A stretch of 64,000 bases of DNA, from NCBI GenBank assembly GCA_037074765.1, contig JBAMDO010000225.1, forward strand, positions 1-64,000, read 5' to 3'. Position 1 is the stretch's first letter; each line of letters opens with the position of its first letter. Both the position numbers and the translations under genes were made by a program. Under the pieces are notes generated by a model, which saw only the letters and a list, made by a program, of their open reading frames with translations, was not told where the DNA came from and did not search any database. Shown here piece after piece: positions 52,201-64,000 of this stretch. The stretch comes from Mansonella perstans. Taxonomy: Eukaryota > Nematoda > Chromadorea > Rhabditida > Onchocercidae.

Positions 52201-55200
52201 CCAAATTTATGGATATTTCATATTAAAAAAAAGAATTTGATTATTACCATCTAATTGCTTCTACCTTTCATCATTTAAAACTTCATTTAAGCAATTTTGT
52301 TAAAATAAATATAAATTAATGCATATGATTAATTGAATAATATACAATGTCTTTAAGCAATATTAGTTATCACTGAAATATTTCATTTAATTATTCTTGC
52401 AATGTGTATGATCAACCAGAAAATTTAGTGAGACTAAATTTTTCTGCTTACTGTTTTCTTTTTCGAAAATTATCGTTTTTTAAAATTTTGAAAATTCTTG
52501 TATTTTTTAAAATTTAAATTCCGTCACAATAAATTTAAAAAACAGTGAAGCATTATTTTGTCTATTAGCAGTTTATACCCCGTTATCTATTCATCAAAAA
52601 AAATTATTGTTTAAAAAAAAAAAAAAAAAAAATAATCGTTGAGTTGGACAAAATGCAAAATAAATTATATTTTCTCATAAACGTTTTTTGAAAATGAAAA
52701 AGACAAAATATTTGAGATCTAAAATATTTCATTCAAAGCTATCATTATTAATAATAATTACAATATTATTTTTATAAGTATCAATATTGTTGTTACTATT
52801 GCCATTATTATTATTGTTATCATTAAAAACTGGTAACGTTGCAAATAAAATGAATAAAATGAGTGCAAATCATTTGAAATGAAATTTCCTGTTGTATATT
52901 ATTAATTACTATCATTATAATTATTGATTTGCAAATACGTTTAAGCGAATTCAAGCATATTTTTATTGCAAATGTCCAAGTTTTATATTTTTTTATTAAT
53001 TAAAATTTAAAAAATTAATAAGAAATATTTTATTAATTAAAGTATAAATTTAAAATTAATGCGAAAATGGAATCAATGTGAATGAAATGGAATTTGTTAA
53101 CTTTTGTGCAAAAATTTTGGCAAAAGAAATGACAGAAACTTTTGAAGGTTAAAGTAAAAAAAAATGGAAAATGTAGATGACAATTACTGGCAAAGGGTAT
53201 AATTTTGGGTTAAAAAAAGACAATAACAATCAAACTTTGTTATATTGTCAAAAGTATGACCTTGACAAACACATAAATAAGCAGAACAAAGCAAAAAAAA
53301 ATGCAAGAGAAAATATGTGACAGGTGACGAGCAATTTTATGACAACAGTAAGTTGTAAATTTATTTCTTTTTCTCTGTCTGCTTCCTTATTCTATCTGTG
53401 TATTATTTGTTTACTTCCTTGTTTATATGTTTATTGTTTACTTCATCTATTCCATATGTGTATTTGTTTGTTTTCTTCTTTGTTTACATGTTTATTGTTT
53501 ACTTGGTCTATTCTATTTCTGTGTATTTTTTACTTGTTTTCTTTTCATAATTGTACAAAGTAATGACAATTAATAATGAAAAAAACTGAAATTCCGACAC
53601 TTTATTTTAATGCTAATTAATGAGAAATATTTTAAATTCACAAAATTTCATTCTGACATATTCTTTTTCATTATTTAAATTTCCTGAGAAATAAATTGAT
53701 GTAGACTGCAACAGTTTAGTTGTTTTTCAAGGAACAAAATTAAATGTTCGCAAAATTTCCTAGGCAAACAAATGAAGAAAATGCTGTAATTAAAAGTAAT
53801 TAATGAGATGTATGTGACAAATTTTAAGCTTTTTTCTGCTTCCAAAGAAAACGAAAATATGCAAACAATTGAATGAAATTTAAAAATTTATTAAAATAAT
53901 AATGAAATTATCAAACTGTTCTAGGATTAGAATTCTTTTGATCAAAAACAAATTTTTGAGTGAAAAAAAAAGTTCAAATAACATAATAATTACCATTTTC
54001 ATGAAAATGTACCATTCGTTTGTTTAAATGTTTTGGTAACGGTGAAAGAGATGGTATAGATGATAAGGACTGTACAATTGGTGGTATTGATGAAACAATT
54101 GATGAACGTTCCGAATTTGACGTTTTACGTGTTCGAAAACGTGGCTTCCAAGATGAGAATAATCCCGGCATCCTTATTAATTAATTCAACATGTAATTTT
54201 CTTTTTTATTATATTGCTTATCATAGAAATTTCGTAAAACTATTTAGATTTTAATTAATCAACTAATTTTTCTGTTATTGTTACTATTGATATTGTTATT
54301 ATTATTATTGCTATTATTATGATTGTTAACACTGTAATTTACTATATAGATTTGATAATGATTTGTTAACTTAATTTACTGTAGATTTGATAAGATAACG
54401 TAAAAGTTGGAATATTTTTTGTTTTGCTTTTGGTTAAATATATTTTTTAAATATGCAAAAATATATAATTAAGAATAATTTTGGAAAAGTAATGGAAATA
54501 GATAAATTTTAGAATAACATGAAATAATTGTTGCTAAGACGAATGCTACAACAATAACAATAATAGCATTAACAATAACATCAATGGTTACTCAGCCAAG
54601 AGATGAGTAAATAATAGTAAAATTGGAAAGAATTAATGCAAATTCTTCGATTTAATATGACCCTGGAATAGGAAGGAAACGAAAATAGGATATTCAATTC
54701 AATTCATTTCATTCAAATTCATTGTAAAATTGTTAACAATGAGGAGTGAGGGAAAAATCACTAATAGTAACAGTTGTAATCAGACATTTTGGACCAAAAG
54801 TGGAAGGAAAAGAAATGAGATGAAAAGTGAGAGATTCTTAGCTTCGTTGTTAGAAATAGCACTGAACTAAATGGTGCAAAGCTTAGCCTAAACTTTTACA
54901 TCGATCACCAACAAATCAGCGACATATGATCACATCTATTCACTACACATACATACATACACACATACACACGCACAAGCATATAATGCAAAAACTTTTC
55001 CTCTAAAAATTTTTATTATTATTTGATAATAAAGACAAAGACAGACAAACAACACACATATAAATAATCCGACAGACATGTGCTCTTCCGATCATTTCAC
55101 AAAAATTTATGAGCTTGAAAATTTTAATTATATGTATATGTATGTTTAAATACATATATGTCTAAGTACAATATTTCTATGCACCAATGGCTCAGAATTA

Positions 55201-58200
55201 TGAATTGACATGCAATACATTTGTGCATCGATCATTTCGTTCACAAAATGTTTGGAAAAATATTCGATCAATCAATCAGTCAAACAATCTATCTAATCAA
55301 TTTTAAACATTCTAAATTTGGCCCTAAAAATGCTAGCAAGTTTTAATGAATTAACAATAAATGATAAGGAAAAAAGTGGAATAGAAAGGAAAAGAAAGAA
55401 GGATTTAGTTGAAAATGGATAAGGATAAGAGATGAAATGAGCAGTTGCTGTGCTAGAAATGAAATGAACAATTGTTATGCTAATAATAACATTTATGGTA
55501 CTAATGCTGACCGATCGGATAACTGACCAATCGGATAAGATGGGATAAATGTGATTATTACATATTATCACTTCTTAATTTGATGAGGAAAATGATAAAA
55601 TTAAGCAAGAAAGAAAGATAGACGGAAAGAAGAGGAAAATGAATGACAAAAGCCGCTTCTTTTTTTTCCTGTAAAATTTTTTTGCTTTTTCACTTATCGA
55701 TTTGATTCATTTTTGTATTGAATTGGTTGTCAATCATATGTTGTCATTTTTTAATTTGTCTTTGCTTCTTCCATAATATATTCTCGATGTTACTAATTAG
55801 CAAATGAGTAATTATGATGATAACAAATAATTGTGGTGAAATGAAGAGTAAAATGATAACGATAAGAAATTAAGATCTTAGTAGTCTTAATCATCTTAAT
55901 AGATAATGAAACAATGATAATGGTGAGACTGAGATTGAAATGATGATGACGATTTCACAATGATAATGATGAGATTGAGATAATGGTAAGAATGAGAGTG
56001 ATAGTGATAGGAGTTGTGATAATGGTAAGAGTTGGAGTAAGAAAGAGATGATGATGACGATTTCACAACGATAATGGTGAAATGATAATGAGACTGAAAT
56101 TGAAATGATAATGAAATGATGATGGAACGCCGAAATTGAATTGATGATAATGATTATGATGAAATTAAGTTGGTATGATATTCGTAAAGAAAGCAAACTT
56201 ATGATGATGGTAAAATTAAACCGATGATGATATGATAATACACGATAATGACTAAGTGTCAGGAAATGTGAGAATAAAATAGGAGAAAATGAAGAAATAA
56301 ATGGATTCAATTCAGTACACCTAAATTTTGTTGCATAGAACATAAAATTCCTAATGCCCTGAACGAAAATGAAGAAAAGGAAAAAAAAGTGCAAAAAGCG
56401 CAGGCGCAAATATTCACTTCATTTCATTTCAGTTCTTCTCACATTAAATTTATAAATAGTCTCTTAATTCAGAGGAAATTTTCTCTTTTTTTTCAATAAA
56501 AATTCTAGTAAAATGAAACAAAAAATGAGACGGAAATGAACAGACAGACATACATTCATACAAATGAAAAAATAATTTTTAAGATTGAACTGAAATTAGT
56601 GCTTTGTGACTAAAAAACATTTTGTTTTGTAATTTATATTTAAAGCTGTATTTATAAGTATTAGTGAAAATAAAAGTGATTAATAATAACTAATAAAAAT
56701 AAGAATTAAATATGAGAATGAAAAAAATAAAAGAAAAAGCAAATTCAAATACGAAATTAAAAAATATGTTTTACAAGTTAGCAGTTATACAAAAGTGTTT
56801 GATTAGGAAATACATGACAAATAAGCAGAAGGATTCAGTTGAATATTTTTTTCTCGCTTATGTAATTAAACAATTTGCACTATTAATGCTTTAAATAAAT
56901 AATTAATTAATACTTGGTAATGCTTATATATTTATGGTAGAATTGAATTAAGTCGATTATGAAATGACAAAAATTGTATATGGTTGTTATTTATTTACCT
57001 ACTATGGGTCTACTTAGGTTATTACTTAATTTACTTGGCTAACTTGATCCATTTTAAAATACGTTTTCAAAATTGAATAAATGAAAAGAATAAATTGAGT
57101 TAAAATAGTGTGCAAATTTTATTTCTTAGAGGAGTGAAAAAAAGTTAATTAAATTGAAGAAGTTTAAAAGATGATTAATGCTCAAATGTTAATTGTTTAT
57201 TTAAATTACCGAGCATTAGTCATATTTATCATCAGCTTTCGGTTGATTTAAATGCTTTATCACTTTATCATTAAGTAGACTTTTCAACTATACACTTTTG
57301 TTAAATATTTCGCAAAAATTTTGAAACTAAAGTGCAATTATGATAGCAAAGTGTAATTGATGGGAAAACTTGCTAGAGTGTCATTGTGTAATAACCGACA
57401 GGTAAGTGATAAACGGAAAACGGAAGACTAATTTTAATTAGCAATTTATTTTATCTTACTTTCTTTCATTCAATTTAACGTCATATCGATCTAATTCATT
57501 AACAGTACTGAGAAGAAATGCAGGACCGTAAAGTTGAAAGGGAAATTTTTAAAATACCAGTGTAATTATTTGTAAACATTAAGTGAGTTTCATTGCTATG
57601 AGAAGCAGCTGATGTCCATGTAATATGAAATTTTCTGGATTATAGGATCAAATAAAGAAAATATCAAAATGTCACATGAAATCTAAAATCTAAATGTGTT
57701 TGCATATTTTTTTTCAAATTACTCTTCTTCTCATTAAATAACCTTCACTTCTTTTTTAAAGTTTTTTTCTTTTTTTTTTAAATTCTTTGATAATTCGATC
57801 ATCAAAATTGTAAAAATTTTATTCAAACATATTAATGGATTGTCATTATCGTTGTTATTTAAAGGTCATCGGTACCAAATGACCTACCGGCAAATAAATT
57901 TTTCTCATTTGTTGAAGCATTCCAATGACAATTTTCAAATTCATTTAATGATCCATATTAATTCGCATTAAAAAACTTCATGCATTTTTTTCATTTTTGA
58001 TAGCCTTCAACAAATTTTGCAGAAATTAAATCTTTGTCACATTTAAAAAAAAGAAAAAATTAAGAATAATTTAAAGGGAAAAAAAGGAAAATAAAAAAAA
58101 AATTATTGAATGCAAATAAAGCGAAGATAAAAATAAAAATAGAAAGGGGAAAAAACGAAGTTTATTTAAATTTTTTAAAATACAGCTTTAATTTTTATTC

Positions 58201-60241
58201 ATTTTTGTTTAGTTGATAATTTTGTACATTCTGCCAAATTATGATTAAGTAATTACTACGAAAATATTTGCTGTACATACACTTATTAATTTATTGATGA
58301 CTGATTGATAAGATTATTTCAATATTGATATGGATAGTTTATGTAACAAATGGAAACAATAAACTGATTAGATGGCTGGCATAGTAAAAAAAAAACATAT
58401 TAATGATATGATATACAAGATTACGTGGAAATTCTTACAATAGATATAAGGTTAAGATAGATTTCTATTTCACTGAGAAGTTAGGCTACAGATTAGTCAT
58501 AAATATAATTTTGATAAAAATCTTTTAACTAATAAAAACTAGACGAATTTAATATGATGAAAACATTAGTAACACGGGCATAAGATGGCGTTAAAATTTT
58601 TTTTAAAATAACTCTTTTTTAAAATAATTAAAATAACTTACGGAATGTAAAATTAAAATATAAATGTCGCCGATAATATCAAATGATTTCAATTTTTAAA
58701 TTAAATTTCCAATGTTATCAATTGTTTTCTTTCGTTTTTTTCTTCTCATAGGTCATTCGATGGCTTTTTGTGCAGTTTCCATTTTTCTCATTTTTTTCAT
58801 CCAATATTGCATACATAACAAGAGCACAGCAACGATAACAACAACAATAACAGCGACAATAATAACAAAAACAACAACAACGAAACAATAACAAAAACAA
58901 AAACAACAGCAAAAACGACAGCAATAAAAACAACAACAGCAACAATAACAACAACAGCGATAACAACAGCAACGCAACAAAAACAACAACAACAACAACA
59001 ATAAAAACAAAAACAACAACATATGGTGATGTTTCGATATAAAATGTTGATATTATTTTTGATTTCAAAAGAAATTGCTGAGATTGATGACATTGATAAA
59101 AAAAATTTTTTTTTCAAATTTTCAACAATTCGCCATTCATTTGTGTTAAAAAATTCCAATTGAATTTAACTGTTAACTATTCTGTCCTTTCGCTTCTCTT
59201 CCTCCCAAAAAAAGAAAGGAAAAATAAGAAGTAAAAGAACGAAATTTTTTATTATGTCACGGATAAAATTTGAAAAACAATAAAAATGTATTCGTTGAAT
59301 TGCTTGAAATATGTATGTTTTAATATTTTCTCTTTTTGACAAATTGTTTTGTTTCGCATTCTCTCAATTTTTTTTTTTTTTTTTTTTTTTTGAAATACTT
59401 AAAATTTGTACAATGAAATTGTCTGGTTGCGAAACTTCGTTGAAACAATTTTCTTCGTTCTTTTTTTTCATTTCATAGATTGCAAATTTCTTTGATATTT
59501 TTCATGTTTTTTTTTTTTTTAATTACTTGTCGAATATTTTTTTATTTTACTTTTCAATTTTAAAATAGAAATTTGCTTGAAAAAAAAAAGCCATTTAAAA
59601 ATAAACAAAATAGCTAATTGTCAGAGAATCAATATGAAACATGCACATAAATTACTGCAGATTAGCTGATAGTTAATAGTGATAAGTTGAAATATGTGAA
59701 ATTATATTTTTAACATAATGATACATTTCATACATGCATGTATTTGAAAAAGATTTTCTGAAAAAATGAGCAAACAGTTTCATGCAAATATATTAGCCGG
59801 TGTATGCATTAATAGCGATTTGTTAAATTTATGAAATTTTATTTCTAATTTTTCGTAATCACGGAGCTCATCACATCTATCACATTTTGAATGTTTCCCG
59901 GAAAAGTGAGCAAGCAATTTCTTGCTGGTTTAATTTGATTAAGTAATGATAATAACAAATAATTCGTTAAATTGATGTCTTCTATTTCCAGTGTAAGTGT
60001 AGATATATAACAAAATTTAACATCATTCAACATTAAGTAGCATTATCCGATAATTATCAGATAATGTATTCGAATTCGGGATATTACGTTAAATTACCAT
60101 AGAAAACGTCAAATTATTATAATATTAATTAAATTCAAGTAACCACTGTTTCAACTTTACAAAATTACCTTTGCTTAATACTTCTTCCGTGAGTGGCTTG
60201 ATTCGATCCGAATTATTTTGATAGATAATATTATTATCCAT
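39611..60241 (-). CDS. AIP3-domain coiled-coil scaffold, SRCIN1(p140Cap)/KIAA1217(SKT) family
   Basis: Shared exons: 49213-49536, 47957-48155, 46300-46527, 45477-45584, 44189-44331, 43779-43936, 43451-43620, 42596-42726, 42080-42493, 41378-41626, 39611-39720. Either of two first exons fits in phase: 60169-60241 (MDNNIIYQNN) or 53994-54171 (MPGLFSSWKP). The second gives 803 residues. A Gln-rich region (about 85-143) precedes an AIP3/Bud6-like domain (about 168-250) reading AIYLELNDEVKRALLP, DTIRALFLRSFPQ, VKIYIQEPSKGQLFYEL and RDIKDQTVLKLRE, the signature block of vertebrate SRCIN1 and KIAA1217. Coiled coils follow (RFRVETMERQLAGLSSLV; residues 350-560), then a Pro-rich motif PPIVPPRPIYYEG and a Ser/Pro-rich tail ending APSNII. 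Vertebrate members are cytoskeletal adaptors at synapses and adhesions. The last intron needs a GC donor at 41377-41376, or a GT donor a little earlier; without splicing, translation stops at 41373-41375. Confidence 0.78.
43056..43240. repeat. (ATT)n/(ACT ATT)n microsatellite
   Basis: About 180 bases of TAT/ATT and ACTATT units within the scaffold-gene intron between 42726 and 43451. Long Ile/Tyr/Leu-only frames here are artefacts of the repeat. Confidence 0.95.
48290..48500. repeat. CG-containing degenerate repeat in an intron
   Basis: Words such as GGCGTTAC, TTGCGTTAC, TTGCGTTGACGCAA and CTTGTGGCGTAA recur, making the patch richer in CG than surrounding DNA. It lies in the intron between 48155 and 49213 of the scaffold gene. 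It includes the 14-base palindrome TTGCGTTGACGCAA-like core near 48341-48353. Confidence 0.4.
49286..49462 (-). repeat. Polyglutamine-encoding CAA/CAG minisatellite in coding exon
   Basis: About 45 of 59 codons are Gln, interrupted by LEQ and EQ steps. At DNA level a unit of about 33-36 bases (GCTCCAGCTGTTGTTGTT on the plus strand) is repeated. It codes for residues about 85-143 of the scaffold protein, directly before the AIP3 domain. Confidence 0.9.
50438..51012. repeat. Copy 1 of a ~570-bp direct duplication
   Basis: It aligns over its whole length with 51662-52245, starting at CGAATGAAATTTAAATTT and ending near AAAAAAAGAATTT, with scattered substitutions and small indels. It lies in the 4.5-kb intron between the exons at 49213-49536 and 53994-54171. 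Its minus-strand frame of 98 codons has no splice support and is broken in the other copy. Confidence 0.9.
51662..52245. repeat. Copy 2 of the ~570-bp direct duplication
   Basis: The second copy, offset about 1.22 kb from the first. Long identical blocks such as GGATCAATGAAATGAGAAAA and AGTTAATCGATGGGTATA are shared. No terminal inverted repeats were seen at the copy ends, so it looks like a local duplication rather than a transposon. Confidence 0.9.
54172..60168. other. 6-kb intron between alternative first exons, low complexity
   Basis: No exon was found. It holds CA/TACA-rich DNA at 54940-54980, a degenerate GATAATGATGA-type minisatellite at about 55880-56170 (GATGATGACGATTTCAC occurs twice), and a CAA/CAACAA-rich stretch at 58810-59025. 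It may contain promoter elements for the proximal first exon just upstream of 54171. Confidence 0.5.
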
Positions 60242-61708
60242 TTGATGGAAATTAATCGATTAATTGCAGTTAATCACCGGACACCAAAAATACTAAAATG
60301 AAATGAAATGAAATGCTCACAAGTTGATAAAGATTGTGTAATGTTTCAAACTTAAAATTAGATTTAAAACTAAAAGAAAACGAAAACATAATGAAGTGTT
60401 AGATTGGCGACAACTGACATTTTTGATCTAACGTATTAAATCTTAGCTTGCGTAATAACTGAGCAAATTGTTGTTTTCAAATAATTATATCTTGCTTAAT
60501 TGTTTACATGGATGAATGAATGAACTGAATTGAGTTGAATGATTTTGAATTGTTTGAAAATGAAATGATAATTTTAAGAGAAACCGAATTTTTCATTAAG
60601 AGACAATAAATTATCATTGTTGTTCCATTCTAATAGCTATTTAAATTCATTAAAAATTTAATTTTTGGAATTCATTCTAAGAATAAAAATTAATCCTTTA
60701 AAATAATTCAAATCATTATTTGCACCTACATTGTTTGTGTATAGTTACATACATAGTTGCAGAGTTATTTTAAATTCATTGTTTTTCTTTTTTTTTTTTT
60801 GTTGAAAGAATTTATTTTTAAATTAATTTTTTTTTTTACTGTTTTACTAAAATAAAAAACGAATTTAATTTTTTTTGTTTTAACCTAAATTTTTCATTTT
60901 CTTTTTTTTTGTGTGTTCTCTTTAAACAAGAAAACAAAAAGCGAATCTTTTGTTAAATAGAATAAATGAATTTTATTTGGAAATTTTTGAAATTAATTCA
61001 TAAAAGATTATTTAGTTTTACGCTGTGTTTGGCTTCTTTTTTTTTTTCTGTTTCATTTCAAAGTTTTCATTTTATTCTCTTTTTTTGTTCTTTTTGAAGA
61101 AATAAGAGGAAACAATGAAATATGTGCTGATATTATCAGCTTATCTTTTTTGTTCACCAAAAAGATTTTTGAGGACAAAAGGAACTTCGCTCCACTTCAT
61201 GGCAATTATCAAAAATTGAAAAAAAAAAAGGAAAAAAAAAGAATGTATTTTGAAAGCATAAAAATGAGAAAAGTGAAATGAAATGGCTAACCATTAGATT
61301 TTATCTTAGTTATTAAAATAATTCTTTACAATTTTTCAAACTTATTATTCTGCTCATTTTTCCTCTCTCTTTTTCTCTCTCATTTTATCCAGTTTATTTG
61401 TTTTGCGTATTTAAATTTTAAAATTAATCAATTTCAGTTGAATTTTTTTGTTTCTGAAAAAAAAAAAAAGATAAAAGAAAGTTTAAATGAAGTGATTAAT
61501 TAATTTACTAATTAATTTACCGATTAATTAATCCATTAAACGAATGCCTTTTGTTTTTTTGTTAAATTATTGCTTTTTTTTCCATTAATTTTTTTTTCTT
61601 TTGTTTTTTTTTTTTTTTGTTTTGCCTTCCATTAATATTGATTAGTAAATATTGGCAAGCTATTTTTTTTTCCTTCAAACAAACATTTTTATGTTGTCAA
61701 TGGAAAAA

Positions 61709-61765
61709 AACGAGAGCGAGAGAGAGAGAAAGGAAGAGAGAAAGAGAGAGAGAGAGGGAGAAAAA
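61709..61765. repeat. (GA)n purine tract
   Basis: More than 50 bases almost entirely of G and A in GAGAGA units on the plus strand. Confidence 0.9.
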
Positions 61766-62212
61766 GATGACATGAAATTGAATGGTGTCAATTAGTAACT
61801 GAAATTGTTTTTCTGATTTATTTATATCTTCTAATTTCCAGTTTATTTGACTCATTTCATCAAATAGAAGTTTGTCATTGCTTCATTTTTTTTTAATTTT
61901 TTTTTTGTCATACAAATAGAAATATTTTTCTCATTTATCGGTTTTTAGATTTTTTTTTTTTCTTTCCAATAGATAAAATGAAAAAGGAATGATTAGGCAT
62001 TTTTTTTTTAAAAAAAAATGAAAAAAAGTTCTTAAATTTATTAGAATTTGCATTTAAATGTATTCAAACTTGCCTAACATATTTAGCATATATTGAAATG
62101 AAAAGTTGTAAAAGTTCACAAAACTTATATATGCATTTATATATGTATGATCTTTGTATTATTCATTTAAGATTCAAGATTCTCCATTTCATCCATTATT
62201 TCATTTATTGAC

Positions 62213-62218
<6 letters not shown>

Positions 62219-62243
<25 letters not shown>

Positions 62244-62266
62244 GTATTTTTTTTTTTTTTTTTAAA
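62219..62266. repeat. A-run/T-run hairpin
   Basis: About 25 A followed by GTA and about 19 T, a near-perfect fold-back of low complexity. The run lengths may be inexact in an assembly. Confidence 0.8.
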
Positions 62267-64000
62267 GAATACATTAAAGCTTATTTTATGCGTATATTAA
62301 AGAAATACCCCTCTAGGCAATTTTGAAGTTTGCTATTGCTGAAAATTTTGAAACGAATGTTATTTTTGCCACCCTAAGGCAATGCATTTTAAAGTTCGCC
62401 CATAACATAGTTGTTATTGAAGAGAAGAGCATTAAAATGCCTCAGGGTACGTTTATCGCTATTTTGTAGTAATTTAAAATTGCTTTATTCTTATGTACAA
62501 AATAAATTATGTATTATAATTTATTTATTAAAAATGATCACTGCTCCAGTGTCCTATTTTTTTTTTTTTTTTTTTTTTTTTTTTGTTTCTTTCGGCTAAT
62601 TTTTTTAAGCCTAATATCATAGTAGACTTGAGGAAAATATTTGTGATATCATATGTGTCCAGGTGATAGATAAATAAATTAAAAGCAGTTTCAAGTTCTA
62701 AGAACATTAATGCATAGTAAAATATTGCTTTCGTTTTTTTTTCTCATTCATAAATTTTAATAGCATTAAATCAATTGCTTCATTGCATTGCAAGCATTTT
62801 AGCATTTTAATTTTAAAAATTGAAATTACCTCTAACAAAATATTTTACATTCAACATTCAACATTAATCATGTGAATTACTGTAATCATCTTACTGTAAA
62901 TTTTATTCATTAATTTACAACAAATTTTCATATTTTTCTCATTAAATTAAATTGGTTAGAAAAAAACTTTAAACTTTCAAACTTCTTTACGATTTTTTTT
63001 CCACCAATAATTTTTCATTTTATTAAATTCATCCATTTAACTTTTTTTCCATTTTTTTGTTTTTTTTTTTTTCATTTTAAAAAAAATAAAATTCTTTGCT
63101 GACAAATAAAACAATTCGTCATTTGTTCATTTTGTGTCATTTGCCAATTGTCATAATCATATGTCGTTTTTTCCCCTTCATTTTGTACTATTTGTTGCTA
63201 AATGTCTAACACATATATTTTAAAGTATGCAAATAATTTTGAAATAAATTTCATGCCTTTTTACACAAATTCGTAATTGTCAAATGTAAAAATAGTTTAA
63301 ATTAAAATGAAATGTGTACATATATTATTATGTTGTAAAGTGATGAAATTTTACTTCAACATTTGATCTTTTCCTTTTTTTTTCAATTTTAATTTAATAA
63401 AATTTATTTTTTAAATATGAATACATTATTCAATTTAGCCATTAATAAATACATTGAGAAGAAATGTATATTGAAAAATAAATCAATCAATTGAAATAAT
63501 ACTATTTTTATTAAACATATTGAATAATTTAGTGCTAACAACAACAAATTTGAAATTAATCATTTTAAAACTTTGACAATCACTTATAAATATTTCAATC
63601 TAAACAAGATTTGCATTCATTGAAAATTTCCTATTTTCCATACGTTTCATATCTTTCCTTTCCATACGTTTCATGCCTTTCCTTTGCATCATACCTTTTC
63701 TTTCCAATGATTAGTTTTTTGAGGCTTGAATGAATAAATGATAACAGTAATTTTTTGACTTAAACTTTTGAAAGAACAAAGTATTTCAGTAGAAAGGTTG
63801 AAATTAAAATTAGCTAAATTTGCAAATTTTGTAATTAATGATTAATTGAAAGTTTTATTTGATTTTTTGCCATGACAAAGCAATAGCATTTTTTGTAGTG
63901 ATTATGATTGATTAATTATAAAAAAGAAGGAAATTTGAAGTAAATGTGTCTTGCATTATTTAAAGCTTTTACCTCTGCATTTTTCCATCTTTAAAAGTTA

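Larger units (their letters stand above)
60242..64000. other. Gene-free flank, probable distal promoter region of the scaffold gene
   Basis: AT-rich with many homopolymer runs and no splice-supported frame on either strand. It includes a GA-rich purine tract at 61709-61765 and an A-run/T-run hairpin at 62219-62266. Any further 5' exon of the scaffold gene would be non-coding or lie outside the window. Confidence 0.5.

Noticed and set aside
55891..56409. A 172-codon minus-strand frame, Ser/Ile/His-rich
   Set aside because: Arises from a degenerate GATAATGATGA minisatellite; frame composition follows the repeat, and no conserved block or splice partner is seen.
58718..59159. Three long overlapping minus-strand frames rich in Leu, Val, Cys and Phe
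   Set aside because: They are the complement of a CAA/CAACAA low-complexity stretch, so every frame is open; no splice sites, no domain, no varied composition.

Overview
The window is nuclear DNA from a nematode. It is very AT-rich, and its genes are split into short exons by introns of about 50 bp to several kb with GT...AG borders. Most start codons lie within 1-20 bases of an acceptor-like AG, as expected for spliced-leader (SL) trans-splicing. One gene is an ortholog of RDE-4, an RNAi cofactor known from nematodes. Base composition and intron sizes fit a clade III (filarial-type) parasite better than Caenorhabditis, but the species cannot be named from sequence alone. I see no bacterial insert, CRISPR array, rRNA or convincing tRNA.

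Layout. 0.2-6.4 kb, minus: NRF-6-type membrane acyltransferase, 12 exons resolved, 5' end missing, several key active-site positions replaced. It carries a MITE-like element in one intron. 7.2-7.6 kb, minus: one-exon gene for a small Cys-rich secreted or anchored protein of unknown function. 10.4-12.6 kb, minus: rnf-113 (CCCH + RING, spliceosome/ubiquitin). 13.4-15.4 kb, plus: HDHD3-type HAD protein. 17.9-24.1 kb, plus: complete 15-exon STT3B-type oligosaccharyltransferase catalytic subunit. 24.4-25.4 kb, minus: unrecognised Lys-rich small gene(s). 26.5-28.8 kb, plus: coq-10. 30.5-34.2 kb, minus: rde-4 with three dsRNA-binding folds. 35.2-35.9 and 37.3-37.8 kb, plus: two very small single-span membrane proteins. 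The second resembles the complex III assembly factor UQCC5/SMIM4. 39.6-60.2 kb, minus: one large gene for an AIP3-domain, coiled-coil cytoskeletal scaffold of the SRCIN1(p140Cap)/KIAA1217(SKT) family, with two alternative first exons and a polyglutamine tract. 60.2-64 kb: gene-free low-complexity DNA.

The genes do not form one pathway. There is a mitochondrial theme (coq-10, the UQCC5-like gene, possibly its neighbour), ER glycosylation (stt-3), RNA biology (rnf-113, rde-4) and a neuronal or cytoskeletal scaffold. No clear bacterial-style cluster or new multi-gene system was found. The most interesting items are the acyltransferase with replaced catalytic residues, the rde-4 ortholog, the alternative first exons and probable GC-AG intron of the scaffold gene, the lineage-specific small genes, and several fold-back or duplicated non-coding elements.

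Exon coordinates were derived by hand by joining open frames at splice signals and checking that phases agree; they are predictions.
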